A stretch of 25,238 nucleotides of DNA from Microcystis sp. T1-4 (GCF_000297435.1 NZ_CAIP01000194.1:1-25238); one strand, 5' to 3'. Positions 1 through 7,222 are shown, numbered from the stretch's first letter. A program made the numbers and translations. The notes: generated by a model not told the origin, from the letters alone.

Positions 1-2
1 TT

Positions 3-452
3 CTTATCGGAGGATTAGGGTCAGATCAACTAACGGGAGGTGAAGGTCGGGACCGTTTTATCTTCAACACCTTTGATGAAATCGGTCAAGGCGCAAACCA
101 AGACAAAATCCTCGATTTCAATACTGGTCTTGATACTATTGACATCTCTGGCATCGATGCCAACTCCCTCAACGATGGTAATCAGAGTTTCACGTTTATT
201 GGTGCCTCGGATTTTTCAGGTCAAGCGGGACAACTGCGCTATATTGACATCTCTGCCATCGATGCCAACTCCCTCAACGCTGGTAATCAGAGTTTCACGT
301 TTATTGGTGCCTCGGATTTTTCAGGTCAAGCGGGACAACTGCGCTTTGACGGCGGTATCCTTTGCGGGGATACCAACGGCGATGCAGTCAGCGACTTTCA
401 ATTGGCGGTCGCTGGAGTGTATAGTTTACCTGTCACCAGTATAGTGCTGTGA
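3..452 (+). CDS. RTX-type calcium-binding secreted protein, C-terminal end (partial)
   Basis: The gene enters from the left edge; the frame beginning at base 3 is open without a Met for 149 codons and stops with TGA at 450-452. Near its start it reads GGLGSDQLTGGEGRDRFIF, an RTX-like glycine/aspartate nonapeptide (GGxGxDxLxGGxGxDxFxF) as in hemolysin-type calcium-binding and serralysin C-terminal domains. Two nearly identical 35-residue blocks (starting IDIS, ending GQLR) follow. The end, GDTNGD then DFQLAVAGVYSLPVTSIVL, matches the usual tail of cyanobacterial type I-secreted RTX proteins with a hydrophobic final tripeptide. Expected export is by a type I (ABC/TolC) route and folding outside with calcium; both are family knowledge. 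The catalytic or adhesive part, if any, lies outside the window. An overlapping +1 frame is also open but has no domain sense. Confidence 0.8.
   Translation, partial: LIGGLGSDQLTGGEGRDRFIFNTFDEIGQGANQDKILDFNTGLDTIDISGIDANSLNDGNQSFTFIGASDFSGQAGQLRYIDISAIDANSLNAGNQSFTFIGASDFSGQAGQLRFDGGILCGDTNGDAVSDFQLAVAGVYSLPVTSIVL
137..346 (+). repeat. Two-copy 105-bp in-frame tandem duplication
   Basis: Bases 137-241 and 242-346 are direct copies of 105 bp (35 codons). I see only a few substitutions, among them GGC to GCC (Gly to Ala), GAT to GCT (Asp to Ala) and the last base. The low divergence at silent sites indicates a recent duplication inside the RTX tail. Confidence 0.9.
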
Positions 453-495
453 CATCCTCTGGTTTGAGGCAATACGCTCTTACTGCATTTAAATG

Positions 496-547
496 AGTGT
501 TAGCAGAAGTCCCTCGCTTTTAGTGATGGGACTTCTGCTGATACCAG
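496..547. repeat. Hairpin repeat, copy 1 of a two-copy family
   Basis: AGCAGAAGTCCC (502-513) pairs perfectly with GGGACTTCTGCT (528-539), and the inner TCGC/GTGA continues the stem around a TTTTA loop. The core CCCTCGCTTTTAGYGATGG recurs at 6874-6892 with different but again self-complementary arms. It starts about 45 bp after the RTX gene stop, so it may also act as a terminator, although no T tract follows. The rest of 453-746 shows no gene or recognisable motif. Confidence 0.75.
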
Positions 548-746
548 ATTAAATTGTATTCAGAGCAGATAAAGCATCAAGGATGAAGGGAAATCCCGTG
601 GGAGAAGCAACCCTCTGGGGTGTTACTTCTTAAACAATTATCTTTCGCTCTCGGTTTTTGCTCTGTTCTTTCCCCTTACTAGGGGTTTATTCTCCAAATC
701 CTGCTTGATCATTACTTTCTATTACTCCTCTAAACAATAATTCAAG

Positions 747-1400
747 ATGAGAATGTCAAACATTTTAAAAACCAGCTTACTCAGTTTAACAATTTATAGC
801 TTGATCAACCTTTTCTCCATAAAGACACAAGCAGAAATAGGCGATCCGAATGGTTCCAATAATCAACCCCAAACAGGCTGGACACTATGGCAACGTTGGG
901 ATAAATTAACCGATGCAAAGATAGATTTCGGTTTCTCCAATATGGACTTAGGAGCAGGACTAGAATTACAGCAATTATGTTTTGGCGAAGTTGACACCCC
1001 CAATGCAGAGAAGAAACAACAAGAAACCTACTGGTGGAGATTAGATAATGACATCAATCAAATAGGTTCGGGAAAAATACAATATGGCTGTTGGATAAAT
1101 GGTCAATTCAAAGGCACTAATACTGTTACTGCCTATAACACCTCTTTAGGAAATATTCCTTGCTTGCGCGTTAATAGTTCCGTGAAAAATGGCTTAATAA
1201 TTTATGAAGACTCTACCACTAATTCTCGTCCTTTAGGCATCGTTAAAAGTGGCCAAATTGTTCAAGGAGAATCATTTCCTTTAATCATCTTTACCACCAA
1301 TGATAATCTGAACTGGGTGGTCATAAAATCACCACAAGAAGGCTGGATATTAACGGGGAAAACCGGCATCAATGAAAATGTTTCTTTATGTAAAAACTAA
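747..1400 (+). CDS. Secreted protein of unknown function with SH3-like segment
   Basis: A 217-residue protein that I do not recognise as a named family. The first ~30 residues form a classic signal peptide: basic start (MRMSNILK), hydrophobic stretch (SLLSLTIYSLINLFSI), then likely signal peptidase I cleavage after TQA. The middle is rich in Trp and Gly. Residues from about 143 (CLRVNSSVKNGLIIYEDS ... LGIVKSGQIVQ ... GWILTGK) look like a bacterial SH3 (SH3b/SH3_3) fold: 'RVNSS...LIIYEDSTTNSRPLGIVKSGQ' followed by a WVVIKSPQEGWI strand. Such domains usually bind cell-wall or extracellular ligands. A second ATG two codons in (753) is an equally possible start; no strong Shine-Dalgarno is visible. 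It stands alone between two gene-poor stretches. Confidence 0.65.
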   Translation: MRMSNILKTSLLSLTIYSLINLFSIKTQAEIGDPNGSNNQPQTGWTLWQRWDKLTDAKIDFGFSNMDLGAGLELQQLCFGEVDTPNAEKKQQETYWWRLDNDINQIGSGKIQYGCWINGQFKGTNTVTAYNTSLGNIPCLRVNSSVKNGLIIYEDSTTNSRPLGIVKSGQIVQGESFPLIIFTTNDNLNWVVIKSPQEGWILTGKTGINENVSLCKN

Positions 1401-1846
1401 AAACTTAACCTACGGAAAAATTGGGTTTATAGCTCCTAATCAAGAATTGAAAAATAACTTCTTAGGTATCCCCCCTACCTCCCCTTTCAAAGGTAGAAAC
1501 CGAAGGCGAGGGGATTGCGTAAACCGTCCTCTATTCCTTCAACCACGCCAAAAAATCTCTCTACTCGCGCTTAGAAATTAATTGAATGGAAACATCCTTT
1601 CCCTAGCTGAGAGACTATCGGTCTTAGAGTCGTTTCTAGTCGCAGATATGGACAAGCTGGTGATCCTAAATCAGATGGGAAAGATGCTCTTTAATCCCCT
1701 AGTTATTTTATTTCTTCTGTGGGAGGTGCGCCCTTGCAAGTTCTTAAGTGCTGTATTATTGATCAAGGAAAGCCGTTCTTAAATGGCGGGTTTTTTAACC
1801 GAAATTTGCGATAATAAGATGCGATTAAATTATCCACTGGCCATCA
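1401..1846. other. Gene-poor intergenic region
   Basis: Short open frames here (a 69-codon frame from 1372 and a 66-codon frame with a TTG start at 1582) have no recognisable motif, no ribosome binding site and atypical composition, so I do not call them. The only structure is the GC hairpin and T run near 1772-1796, listed separately. Confidence 0.55.
1772..1796 (+). terminator. Possible rho-independent terminator
   Basis: GCCGTT (1772-1777) pairs with AATGGC (1782-1787) around a 4-base loop, with one G-T pair, followed by GGG and six T (1791-1796). The stem is short, so strength is uncertain. It would insulate the acyltransferase gene starting at 1847. Confidence 0.4.
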
Positions 1847-2746
1847 ATGCAGATTTTTAGCTCTTTTGTCTCATCCACGGCCACTTTTGCCGAATTATCC
1901 CTACAAGCGGCCAAGGCCCCTGTTGATACCCTCACGGGTTGGTCATTAGAGGATCGCGATCCGCAAGTGATCGAAAAATTTGTCCCCCTTCTGGATTGGT
2001 TTTATCACCATTATTTTCGGGTTAAAACCGATGGTTGGGAAAATATTCCCCCCTCAGGACAGGTATTATTCATCGGCTCCCATAACGGCGGTTTAGCGGC
2101 CCCCGATATGTTTATGATGATGTATGATTGGTTTCAGCGCTTTGGCAGCGATCGCTTAGTCTATGGTTTGATGGATTCGCGAGTCTGGCGAGTTTTTCCA
2201 TCCCAAGCGCATCTAGTGGCCCAAATGGGAGCTATTCATGCTCATCCCAAAATGGCGATCGCTGCTTTAAATAGTGGCGCTAGTGTCCTAATTTATCCAG
2301 GAGGTGCTACGGATGTTTTCCGTCCCCACAGTTTAAGAAATAAAATTCATTTTGCCGGTAATCTAGCTTTTGTTAAACTAGCTTTACAGTACGAAGTGCC
2401 GATTATTCCCGCCATTTCCCACGGCGCTCACTCGACTCTGTTTGTCCTCGACGATATTTATCCTCAATTAAAAGAATTGCATAAAAAGGGTATGCCTTGG
2501 CCCTTCGGTATTGACCCCGGAACCTGTCCCATCTATTTCGGTTTACCCTGGGGACTAGCTATCGGTCCCTTGCCGAATATTCCCTTACCCGTACCGATAC
2601 ATACCCGGGTTTGTCCCCCAATTATTTTTGAACGTTACGGCAAAAAAGCGGCCCGGGACCGCCGTTATGTACGCGAATGTTATGAGAAAGTCTGTTATTT
2701 GATGCAGCAACAACTCGATCAATTAGTGGCAGCCAATTCTCCCTGA
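1847..2746 (+). CDS. PlsC/DGAT-like lysophospholipid acyltransferase family protein
   Basis: A 299-residue acyltransferase of the lysophospholipid/glycerolipid class, expected to move an acyl chain onto a lipid hydroxyl at the membrane face. The catalytic histidine block is FIGSHNGGLAAPD (H79), though the acid falls seven residues on (D87) rather than the standard HX4D spacing. Residues 150-156 give YPGGATD, the phosphate/PGG block of the family, followed by FRP. The segment FAGNLAFVKLALQYEVPIIPAISHGAH (169-195) matches the hydrophobic block that follows in TMEM68/DGAT-like members. The length fits. fabG lies 150 bp downstream on the same strand, so a shared lipid role is plausible, but the gap holds no evidence of one transcript. 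Acyl donor and acceptor cannot be told from sequence; acyl-plastoquinol, triacylglycerol or phospholipid synthesis are all possible. Confidence 0.75.
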   Translation: MQIFSSFVSSTATFAELSLQAAKAPVDTLTGWSLEDRDPQVIEKFVPLLDWFYHHYFRVKTDGWENIPPSGQVLFIGSHNGGLAAPDMFMMMYDWFQRFGSDRLVYGLMDSRVWRVFPSQAHLVAQMGAIHAHPKMAIAALNSGASVLIYPGGATDVFRPHSLRNKIHFAGNLAFVKLALQYEVPIIPAISHGAHSTLFVLDDIYPQLKELHKKGMPWPFGIDPGTCPIYFGLPWGLAIGPLPNIPLPVPIHTRVCPPIIFERYGKKAARDRRYVRECYEKVCYLMQQQLDQLVAANSP

Positions 2747-2899
2747 TACTATAGAGGAAAGTGGGGACAGAGCGATCACACTTGAGCATTGCTGCGGTCA
2801 GATTGGCCCGCTTGTGAGATAATGAAGTGTTTTGAGCAAAGTTATCAGTACAAAGTTTTCTCTTGAGATTTGACGATTATTTGGGGAATGCAGAAAATT

Positions 2900-3664
2900 A
2901 TGAAACTATTACCCGCAGAATGCCAGCATTTACAAGACAAAGTAGCCATAGTAACTGGGGCCTCGCGAGGGATCGGTAAAGCGATCGCCTTGGAATTAGC
3001 CAGCCAGGGTGCTACTGTAGTGGTGAACTATGCTAAATCTAGCAGTGCTGCCGATGCCGTTGTTGAAGAAATTACCGCAGCTGGGGGAAAGGCAATAGCT
3101 CTACAAGCAGATGTGGCTAAAAGCGAAGAAGTGGATAATTTAGTAGATAGTACCAAGGAAAAATTCGGTCATATTGATGTCTTAGTTAATAATGCCGGTA
3201 TTGCCCGGGATACGCTAATGTTAAGAATGAAATTAGAAGACTGGCAAGCGGTCATCGATCTCAATTTAACCGGGGTTTTTCTCTGCACTCGCGCCGTCAG
3301 TAAATTGATGTTAAAACAGAAAAGCGGCCGCATAATTAACATCACTTCTGTATCCGGTTTGATGGGTAATCCGGGTCAATCTAATTACAGCGCCGCTAAA
3401 GCCGGTGTTATCGGTTTAACGAAAACTTTAGCCAAAGAATTTGCCAGTCGAGGCATCACTGTTAATGCCGTGGCCCCCGGCTTTATTGAAACTGATATGA
3501 CTCATGACCTCAAAGCAGATGAAATTCTCAAATATATCCCCCTCTCCCGTTATGGAAAACCGGAAGAAGTCGCTGGAATGGTGCGTTTTTTAGCCGCCGA
3601 TCCCGCCGCTATTTATATCACCGGTCAAGTCTTTAACGTCGATGGTGGTATGGTTATGGCTTAA
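2900..3664 (+). CDS. fabG: 3-oxoacyl-[acyl-carrier-protein] reductase FabG
   Basis: Reduces 3-ketoacyl-ACP to 3-hydroxyacyl-ACP with NADPH in the type II fatty-acid elongation cycle, in the cytosol. It is a classical short-chain dehydrogenase: cofactor motif TGASRGIG (residues 19-26 from this start), NNAG (97-100), catalytic Ser150, Tyr163 and Lys167 (S-x12-YSAAK), then PG and the terminal YITGQVFNVDGGMVM typical of FabG. The open frame extends upstream to a TTG at 2870 and an ATG at 2888. I chose the ATG at 2900 because FabG orthologues begin shortly before the first beta strand and a GGGGA sits about 12 bases ahead of it. From 2900 the protein is 254 residues, close to the usual ~247. FabG is very strongly conserved in cyanobacteria, and the match is close in every block. 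Confidence 0.93.
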   Translation: MKLLPAECQHLQDKVAIVTGASRGIGKAIALELASQGATVVVNYAKSSSAADAVVEEITAAGGKAIALQADVAKSEEVDNLVDSTKEKFGHIDVLVNNAGIARDTLMLRMKLEDWQAVIDLNLTGVFLCTRAVSKLMLKQKSGRIINITSVSGLMGNPGQSNYSAAKAGVIGLTKTLAKEFASRGITVNAVAPGFIETDMTHDLKADEILKYIPLSRYGKPEEVAGMVRFLAADPAAIYITGQVFNVDGGMVMA

Positions 3665-3665
3665 T

Positions 3666-3778
3666 TCAGTTATCAGTTATCAGTCGTTGGTCGTCAGAAT
3701 TTAGCTTTTTTATCCCAACTCTGGCACTCTCATCTCCCCACTTCCCAATTCATAATTCATAATTCATAATTTATAATT
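3666..3778. repeat. Heptanucleotide short tandem repeats in the fabG-Anbu gap
   Basis: TCAGTTATCAGTTATCAG (3666-3683) is a short (CAGTTAT)n run. Then 3751-3778 holds three perfect copies of CATAATT and a fourth as TATAATT, ending a few bases before the ATG at 3783. Seven-base period repeats (STRR) are characteristic of cyanobacterial intergenic DNA. The same CAGTTAT unit recurs at 13388-13439. Confidence 0.8.
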
Positions 3779-3782
3779 TAAA

Positions 3783-4550
3783 ATGACTTACTGTTTAGGA
3801 ATTATCAATCGTTTTGGCATTGTTATGGGGGCGGATTCTCGCACGAATGCGGGAGTCGATTATATCTCGGCCTATCGGAAATTATTTGACTTTTCGGTAT
3901 CGGGAGAAAGAGTAATTATGGTCTGTACATCGGGGAATTTATCGATTAGCCAAGGAGTGATTCACGAACTAAAAAGAGATCTGCACAATCAAGAGGATAA
4001 AAATCTCCATTCTCTGACTCATCTCTACGATATCGCCCACTATATCGGTGATAAAAGTCGTCAAGTACAAGCTAGGGAAAGAACTTGGCTAGAACAAGAT
4101 AATATTGATTTTAAATGTAAGTTTATTCTTGGGGGACAAATTAAAGGAGAAGAACCGCAATTATTCATGATTTATCCCCAAGGAAATCATATTCAAGCCA
4201 CCAAAGAAACGCCCTTTTTACAGATAGGTGAAACTAAATACGGTAAACCGATTCTCGATCGCACCATTACCTATGATACACCCCTAGAGGAAATGGCTAA
4301 ATGTGCCTTACTTTCCATCGATTCGACCATGAAATCGAATATTTCCGTCGGACCGCCCATCTATTTGAGTATGTATGAAGCGAATAGCCTAAGCCTACGT
4401 CATAAGTTACAATTGCGTCTGGGAGACCCCTACCTAGCCAAAATGCGGAAACTCTGGGAGGATTACGTCCGGCAAGCTTTCGAGGCTATGCCCAATGTGG
4501 AATGGCATTATACCGATGAAGACCCCAAAGAAGATATCATAATAGATTAA
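3783..4550 (+). CDS. Anbu-type proteasome-like Ntn peptidase (proteasome beta-subunit homologue)
   Basis: A 255-residue member of the T1 Ntn-hydrolase peptidases, best matched to the Anbu ('ancestral beta subunit') branch. Removing Met1 would expose Thr2 as nucleophile (MTYCLGI). GADSRTNAGVDYISAYRKL follows, with Asp18 and the conserved Lys33 at the positions expected for the Thr/Asp/Lys active site, and SRTNAGVDYIS is an Anbu signature. The MVCTSGNLS block corresponds to the core beta strands, and the C-terminal ~35 residues (AMPNVEWHYTDE) are an acidic extension seen in this branch. Members form rings or open helices and are genomically linked to a circularly permuted ATP-grasp, alpha-E protein and transglutaminase; those three genes lie about 14 kb further on here (18405-21791, minus strand). 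A TSUP permease gene follows 31 bases later. Physiological substrate is unknown for the family. Confidence 0.85.
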   Translation: MTYCLGIINRFGIVMGADSRTNAGVDYISAYRKLFDFSVSGERVIMVCTSGNLSISQGVIHELKRDLHNQEDKNLHSLTHLYDIAHYIGDKSRQVQARERTWLEQDNIDFKCKFILGGQIKGEEPQLFMIYPQGNHIQATKETPFLQIGETKYGKPILDRTITYDTPLEEMAKCALLSIDSTMKSNISVGPPIYLSMYEANSLSLRHKLQLRLGDPYLAKMRKLWEDYVRQAFEAMPNVEWHYTDEDPKEDIIID

Positions 4551-4581
4551 GTAGATCTTTTTAACTTAACTTGACAATTCG

Positions 4582-5319
4582 ATGATCATTGTTACCTTGA
4601 TGTTGGCAGGTAGTCTAGCTTGGTTTTTTAGTACCCTTGCTGGTGGGGGCAGCCCCCTGATTCTACTCCCCGTTTTAGGTTGGTTTCTCGATGCTGCCGT
4701 CATTCCTCCAGTTTTAACCACGGGGATGCTACTCGGTAACGTCCAACGCATGGGAATGTATTGGCGCGCCATTGACTGGCCCTCGACGGTGTGGTATTTA
4801 CCTGGGGCAATTATGGGATCTACCCTCGGTGCTTTTGTCTTTGCCCATTTACAATTCAAATGGTTGCCGCTAGTTTTGGGAATTTTTCTAGTTTTATCCT
4901 CGCTTAAACAATTATTTCCCCAAGAAGAAAATCGTTTTTTTGAGATTAAAACTTGGTATTTTATGCCCTCGGGATTTATCTACGCTTTCCTGTCGGGATT
5001 AGTCGGCAGTACCGGCCCGATGATGAACCTGTTTTATATTAACTATGGGCTAGTTAAAGAGCCAATGGTGGCAACGAAATCCGTTCACATGGTAGTAGTT
5101 CATGTGGCCAAATTAATCGCCTACGCAGCTTTTGGAGTTTTACATCTGCCTTTTCTTGGTTACGGTTTATTATTAGGATTAGCGGCCTGGCCGGGCAATT
5201 GGTTAGGACAAAAAGTTTTAGAAAAAATGAGTCCCCAACAATTTAAACAAGCAGTGATGTTATTCGTTTCGATGAGTGGCCTATTGATGATCTGGCGAGA
5301 ACGGGGCATCGTTTTTTAA
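4582..5319 (+). CDS. TSUP-family permease (sulfite exporter TauE/SafE-like)
   Basis: A 245-residue integral membrane protein with about seven or eight hydrophobic helices. Family features are the first helix ending in FFSTLAGGGSPLILLPVL, the repeated second half (FLSGLVGSTGPMMNLFYI) with the matching glycine-rich turn, and the PGNWLGQKVL block near the end. TSUP proteins are predicted to move sulfur- or carbon-containing anions such as sulfite, sulfoacetate or similar organic acids; the substrate here cannot be inferred. It starts 31 bases after the Anbu gene on the same strand, so co-transcription is likely, but a functional link is only inference. A strong promoter begins just after its stop, so the genes downstream are probably a separate unit. 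Confidence 0.82.
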   Translation: MIIVTLMLAGSLAWFFSTLAGGGSPLILLPVLGWFLDAAVIPPVLTTGMLLGNVQRMGMYWRAIDWPSTVWYLPGAIMGSTLGAFVFAHLQFKWLPLVLGIFLVLSSLKQLFPQEENRFFEIKTWYFMPSGFIYAFLSGLVGSTGPMMNLFYINYGLVKEPMVATKSVHMVVVHVAKLIAYAAFGVLHLPFLGYGLLLGLAAWPGNWLGQKVLEKMSPQQFKQAVMLFVSMSGLLMIWRERGIVF

Positions 5320-5326
5320 AATTTTG

Positions 5327-5354
5327 CTGACAAGGGGACAAATTTTGCTAGAAT
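5327..5354 (+). promoter_or_regulatory. Sigma70-type promoter with extended -10
   Basis: CTGACA (5327-5332) and TAGAAT (5349-5354) are separated by 16 bases, and the -10 is preceded by TGC, giving an extended -10. It lies 85 bases ahead of the TPR gene, so it probably drives the TPR-M48 pair. Confidence 0.55.
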
Positions 5355-5438
5355 ACTAAATAAAGGCAAATTGTACTAAAACAGTGTAATACGCCGATCA
5401 CCGTTAGATTTGCTCCTTGATTAACCCCGCAACTGAAA

Positions 5439-5858
5439 ATGACAGAAACCGCCAATTTTACCCTCGAACAAGGTTTAGAACGCTACCAACAGGGAGAAAG
5501 TGCCGCCAGTTTATTGCCCGAATTTAAAGAATTAAGCGATCGCAGTCCTAAAAATGCCGCCGTTTGGTCCTGTTTGGCTTGGTTATATATGCTCACCGAT
5601 AAACCGGAATTAGCCCTAAAAGCCGCCCAAAAAGCCGTAAAACTCGATAAAGTTTCCCCCCAAAACCGGATCAATTTGGTTTTGGCTATGTTAGAAACCA
5701 AAACCGCTGGAGTTAGGGAACATATCGAACTGGTGCAACAATTAATTAGTTTAAACAAAGAAGTTCGCCAAGAAGTGGATGAAAATATCGCCGATGGTTT
5801 AGCTAGAAAACCCGATTGGAAAAGTTTAGAACGCGTTAAAGTTTGGTTAAATGAATAA
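5439..5858 (+). CDS. Small TPR-repeat protein
   Basis: A 139-residue protein built from helical tetratricopeptide repeats. The clearest unit is AAVWSCLAWLYMLTDKPELALKAAQKAVKLDKVSP (about residues 40-74), with the typical W-x2-L/G-Y-x8-A pattern. A weaker repeat precedes it (FTLEQGLERYQQGESAASLLPEFKELSDRSPK) and a helical end follows (LVQQLISLNKEVRQEVDENIADGL). No signal peptide or membrane helix, so cytosolic. TPRs bind other proteins. The last eight bases overlap the start of the M48 protease gene (ATG at 5851 inside the stop region), which suggests translational coupling and that it serves the protease as an adaptor; that part is inference. Confidence 0.8.
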   Translation: MTETANFTLEQGLERYQQGESAASLLPEFKELSDRSPKNAAVWSCLAWLYMLTDKPELALKAAQKAVKLDKVSPQNRINLVLAMLETKTAGVREHIELVQQLISLNKEVRQEVDENIADGLARKPDWKSLERVKVWLNE

Positions 5859-6738
5859 GAATATGGAATTATCAAAACAGTTATTACTAGGCTTAAAAGC
5901 CAATGATTTTCGGCATCCCATCGACCTAGAGGCGACTAACTCCCTTAAACAGTTGCCCGGTTTAGATATAGCCGTGAGAAGTTTGTTAGGTTCCGTCGCT
6001 GAGGAATTCTTTTACCTAAATAATATTGCTGCTAGTGTTTTGGTGGGGGAAAAACAATTACCCGACCTGCATAATCTACTCCTAGAAGCTTGCCGAGTTC
6101 TCGACTTAGAACCACCTCAATTATACATTCAACAAAACCCCGTTCCTAACGCCTATACCTTCGCCATGCGCGGCAAAAAACCGTTTATGGTGATGCACAC
6201 TTCCCTAATTGAAATGCTGACTCCCGCAGAAATTCAAGCGGTAATCGCCCACGAATTAGGTCATCTCAAATGTGAACACGGCGTTTATCTGACTTTAGCC
6301 AATATTATGGTCCTAGCGGCGGGATTGCTGCCCAATTGGGGGACAATGTTAGCACGATCCCTACAGGAGAGAATGTTAGCATGGGTGCGCTGCGCCGAGT
6401 TTAGCTGCGATCGAGCGGCTTTATTGGCAGTTCAAGACCCCAAAATCGTCATGTCGGTGTTAATGAAGTTAGCCGGAGGTTCCCCCAGTCTGGCACCTTT
6501 ATTAAATTTAGAGGCTTTTATCGATCAGGCCAAGTCCTACGATGCCGTCAGCACCTCGGAAATGGGCGAAATGTTAAAGGGTTTGCAAACCCAACAGTTA
6601 ACCCATCCCCTCCCCGTCCTGCGCGCGCGAGAAATCGATCGTTGGGCCAGTTCCCCCGATTATCACAATTTGTTAAAGGGTTCAAAAATGGGTTATAATG
6701 ATAAAGCTAAGGCCAAGGGCGAATGGCGAAATTGGTAG
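5851..6738 (+). CDS. M48-family zinc metallopeptidase
   Basis: A 295-residue M48 peptidase (HtpX/Ste24/Oma1 clan). The zinc site is VIAHELGHLKCEH with HELGH at residues 134-138, and the third ligand is Glu183 in CAEFSCDRAALLA, the ExxxCDRAA signature of this clan. A hydrophobic segment at 145-165 (LTLANIMVLAAGLLP) could anchor it at the membrane. The last third, with the ALxKLAGG block and LKGLQTQQLTHPLPVLRAREI (HP motif), is typical of soluble cyanobacterial members. The C-terminus KGEWRNW is encoded by the first 22 bases of tRNA-Leu (stop TAG at 6736-6738). I chose the ATG at 5851, which overlaps the TPR gene by 8 bases; a second ATG at 5863 (MELSK) is also possible. Function is probably membrane-protein quality control, by analogy only. 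Confidence 0.88.
   Translation: MNKNMELSKQLLLGLKANDFRHPIDLEATNSLKQLPGLDIAVRSLLGSVAEEFFYLNNIAASVLVGEKQLPDLHNLLLEACRVLDLEPPQLYIQQNPVPNAYTFAMRGKKPFMVMHTSLIEMLTPAEIQAVIAHELGHLKCEHGVYLTLANIMVLAAGLLPNWGTMLARSLQERMLAWVRCAEFSCDRAALLAVQDPKIVMSVLMKLAGGSPSLAPLLNLEAFIDQAKSYDAVSTSEMGEMLKGLQTQQLTHPLPVLRAREIDRWASSPDYHNLLKGSKMGYNDKAKAKGEWRNW
6670..6699 (+). promoter_or_regulatory. tRNA-Leu promoter inside the M48 coding sequence
   Basis: TTGTTA (6670-6675) and a perfect TATAAT (6694-6699) with an 18-base spacer lie in the 3' end of the M48 gene, 17 bases ahead of the tRNA 5' end, so transcription would start about ten bases before the tRNA. Confidence 0.6.
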
Positions 6739-6801
6739 ACGCACCACACTCAAAATGTGGCGAGGCAGCCCCTCATGTCGGTTCGAGTCCGACTCCGCCC
6801 A
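6717..6801 (+). tRNA. trnL-CAA: tRNA-Leu (anticodon CAA)
   Basis: An 85-base class II tRNA. The acceptor stem is GGGCGAA (6717-6723) with TCCGCCC (6794-6800), with one A-C mismatch. The anticodon arm is CCACA-CTCAAAA-TGTGG, with CAA as anticodon. A long variable arm (GAGG/CCTC) follows, and a perfect T arm GTCGG-TTCGAGT-CCGAC. The discriminator base is A, as expected for leucine, and CCA is not encoded. It decodes UUG. Its first 22 bases overlap the M48 coding sequence on the same strand. Confidence 0.95.
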
Positions 6802-6858
6802 TTAAAATGACAAAAACCAAGCATAAGAATTTATGGTGCGTTACCGCAATTTTAACTT

Positions 6859-6908
6859 AGTGTCAGCATTCTTCCCTCGCTTTTAGCGATGGCATGAATG
6901 ATGACCAG
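6859..6908. repeat. Hairpin repeat, copy 2
   Basis: It shares AGTGTYAGCA, the core CCCTCGCTTTTAGYGATGG and a terminal CCAG with the copy at 496-547. The arms differ but still pair: GTCAGCATTC (6862-6871) faces GAATGATGAC (6896-6905) with one mismatch. It lies just downstream of tRNA-Leu and may be a mobile-element end or a small palindromic transposable element. Confidence 0.7.
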
Positions 6909-6968
6909 TATATAGGGTTTGCTGAATATTACTGGAAGCCCTAAATAATCCCATCAGACAAGATAAAT

Positions 6969-6995
6969 AAAATTCCCCTTTTTCAGGGGAATTTT
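6969..6995. terminator. Bidirectional rho-independent terminator
   Basis: AAAATTCCCC (6969-6978) and GGGGAATTTT (6986-6995) form a perfect 10-bp stem with a 7-base loop. The A and T flanks give a U tract on either strand, so it can end transcription from tRNA-Leu and from the minus-strand genes at 7019-7721. Confidence 0.85.
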
Positions 6996-7018
6996 ATATT
7001 GAAAGATCACAGTTAACC

Positions 7019-7222
7019 CTAGTTTTCCTGTTTCGGCTGTTTTAACTTTTTCAACCATTCAGCCCGTTCTCGATAATTCATGTAAGATTTAGAGCCAGCT
7101 TTTATAACGTCACTTGCATCTTCAGATAAATATTTTTCATTCAAAGAATTTTGCTGGGCTGTATCGCTGTTGGATTCTGTCGCAAAACTGTTTTGCCCCT
7201 TGTTTAGTAAACCTGAAAGCAT
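7019..7222 (-). CDS. Small unknown protein overlapping the upstream gene
   Basis: A 67-residue polar protein that I do not recognise. Its N-terminal 28 codons lie inside the end of the 194-residue gene in another frame (overlap 7137-7222). The ATG at 7222 is preceded on the minus strand by CCAGGAGAGGAAGGCT, a very strong Shine-Dalgarno, which is the main reason to accept this start. The sequence begins MLSGLLNKGQNSF, has an Asn/Ser/Gln-rich middle and a helical basic end (YMNYRERAEWLKKLKQPKQEN); no membrane segment or cysteine. The bidirectional terminator lies 24 bases after its stop. It is probably co-transcribed and translationally coupled with its neighbour. The pairing suggests a two-protein unit, perhaps regulatory, but the function is unknown. 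Confidence 0.55.
   Translation of the reverse strand: MLSGLLNKGQNSFATESNSDTAQQNSLNEKYLSEDASDVIKAGSKSYMNYRERAEWLKKLKQPKQEN

Noticed and set aside
40..444. A 134-codon frame beginning MKVGTVLS over the RTX gene end
   Set aside because: It lies in another frame of the RTX coding sequence; the frame from base 3 gives the RTX motif and is better supported.
1372..1782. Two short plus-strand frames (69 and 66 codons)
   Set aside because: The first begins inside the previous gene, the second uses TTG; no motif, no ribosome site, no protein-like composition.
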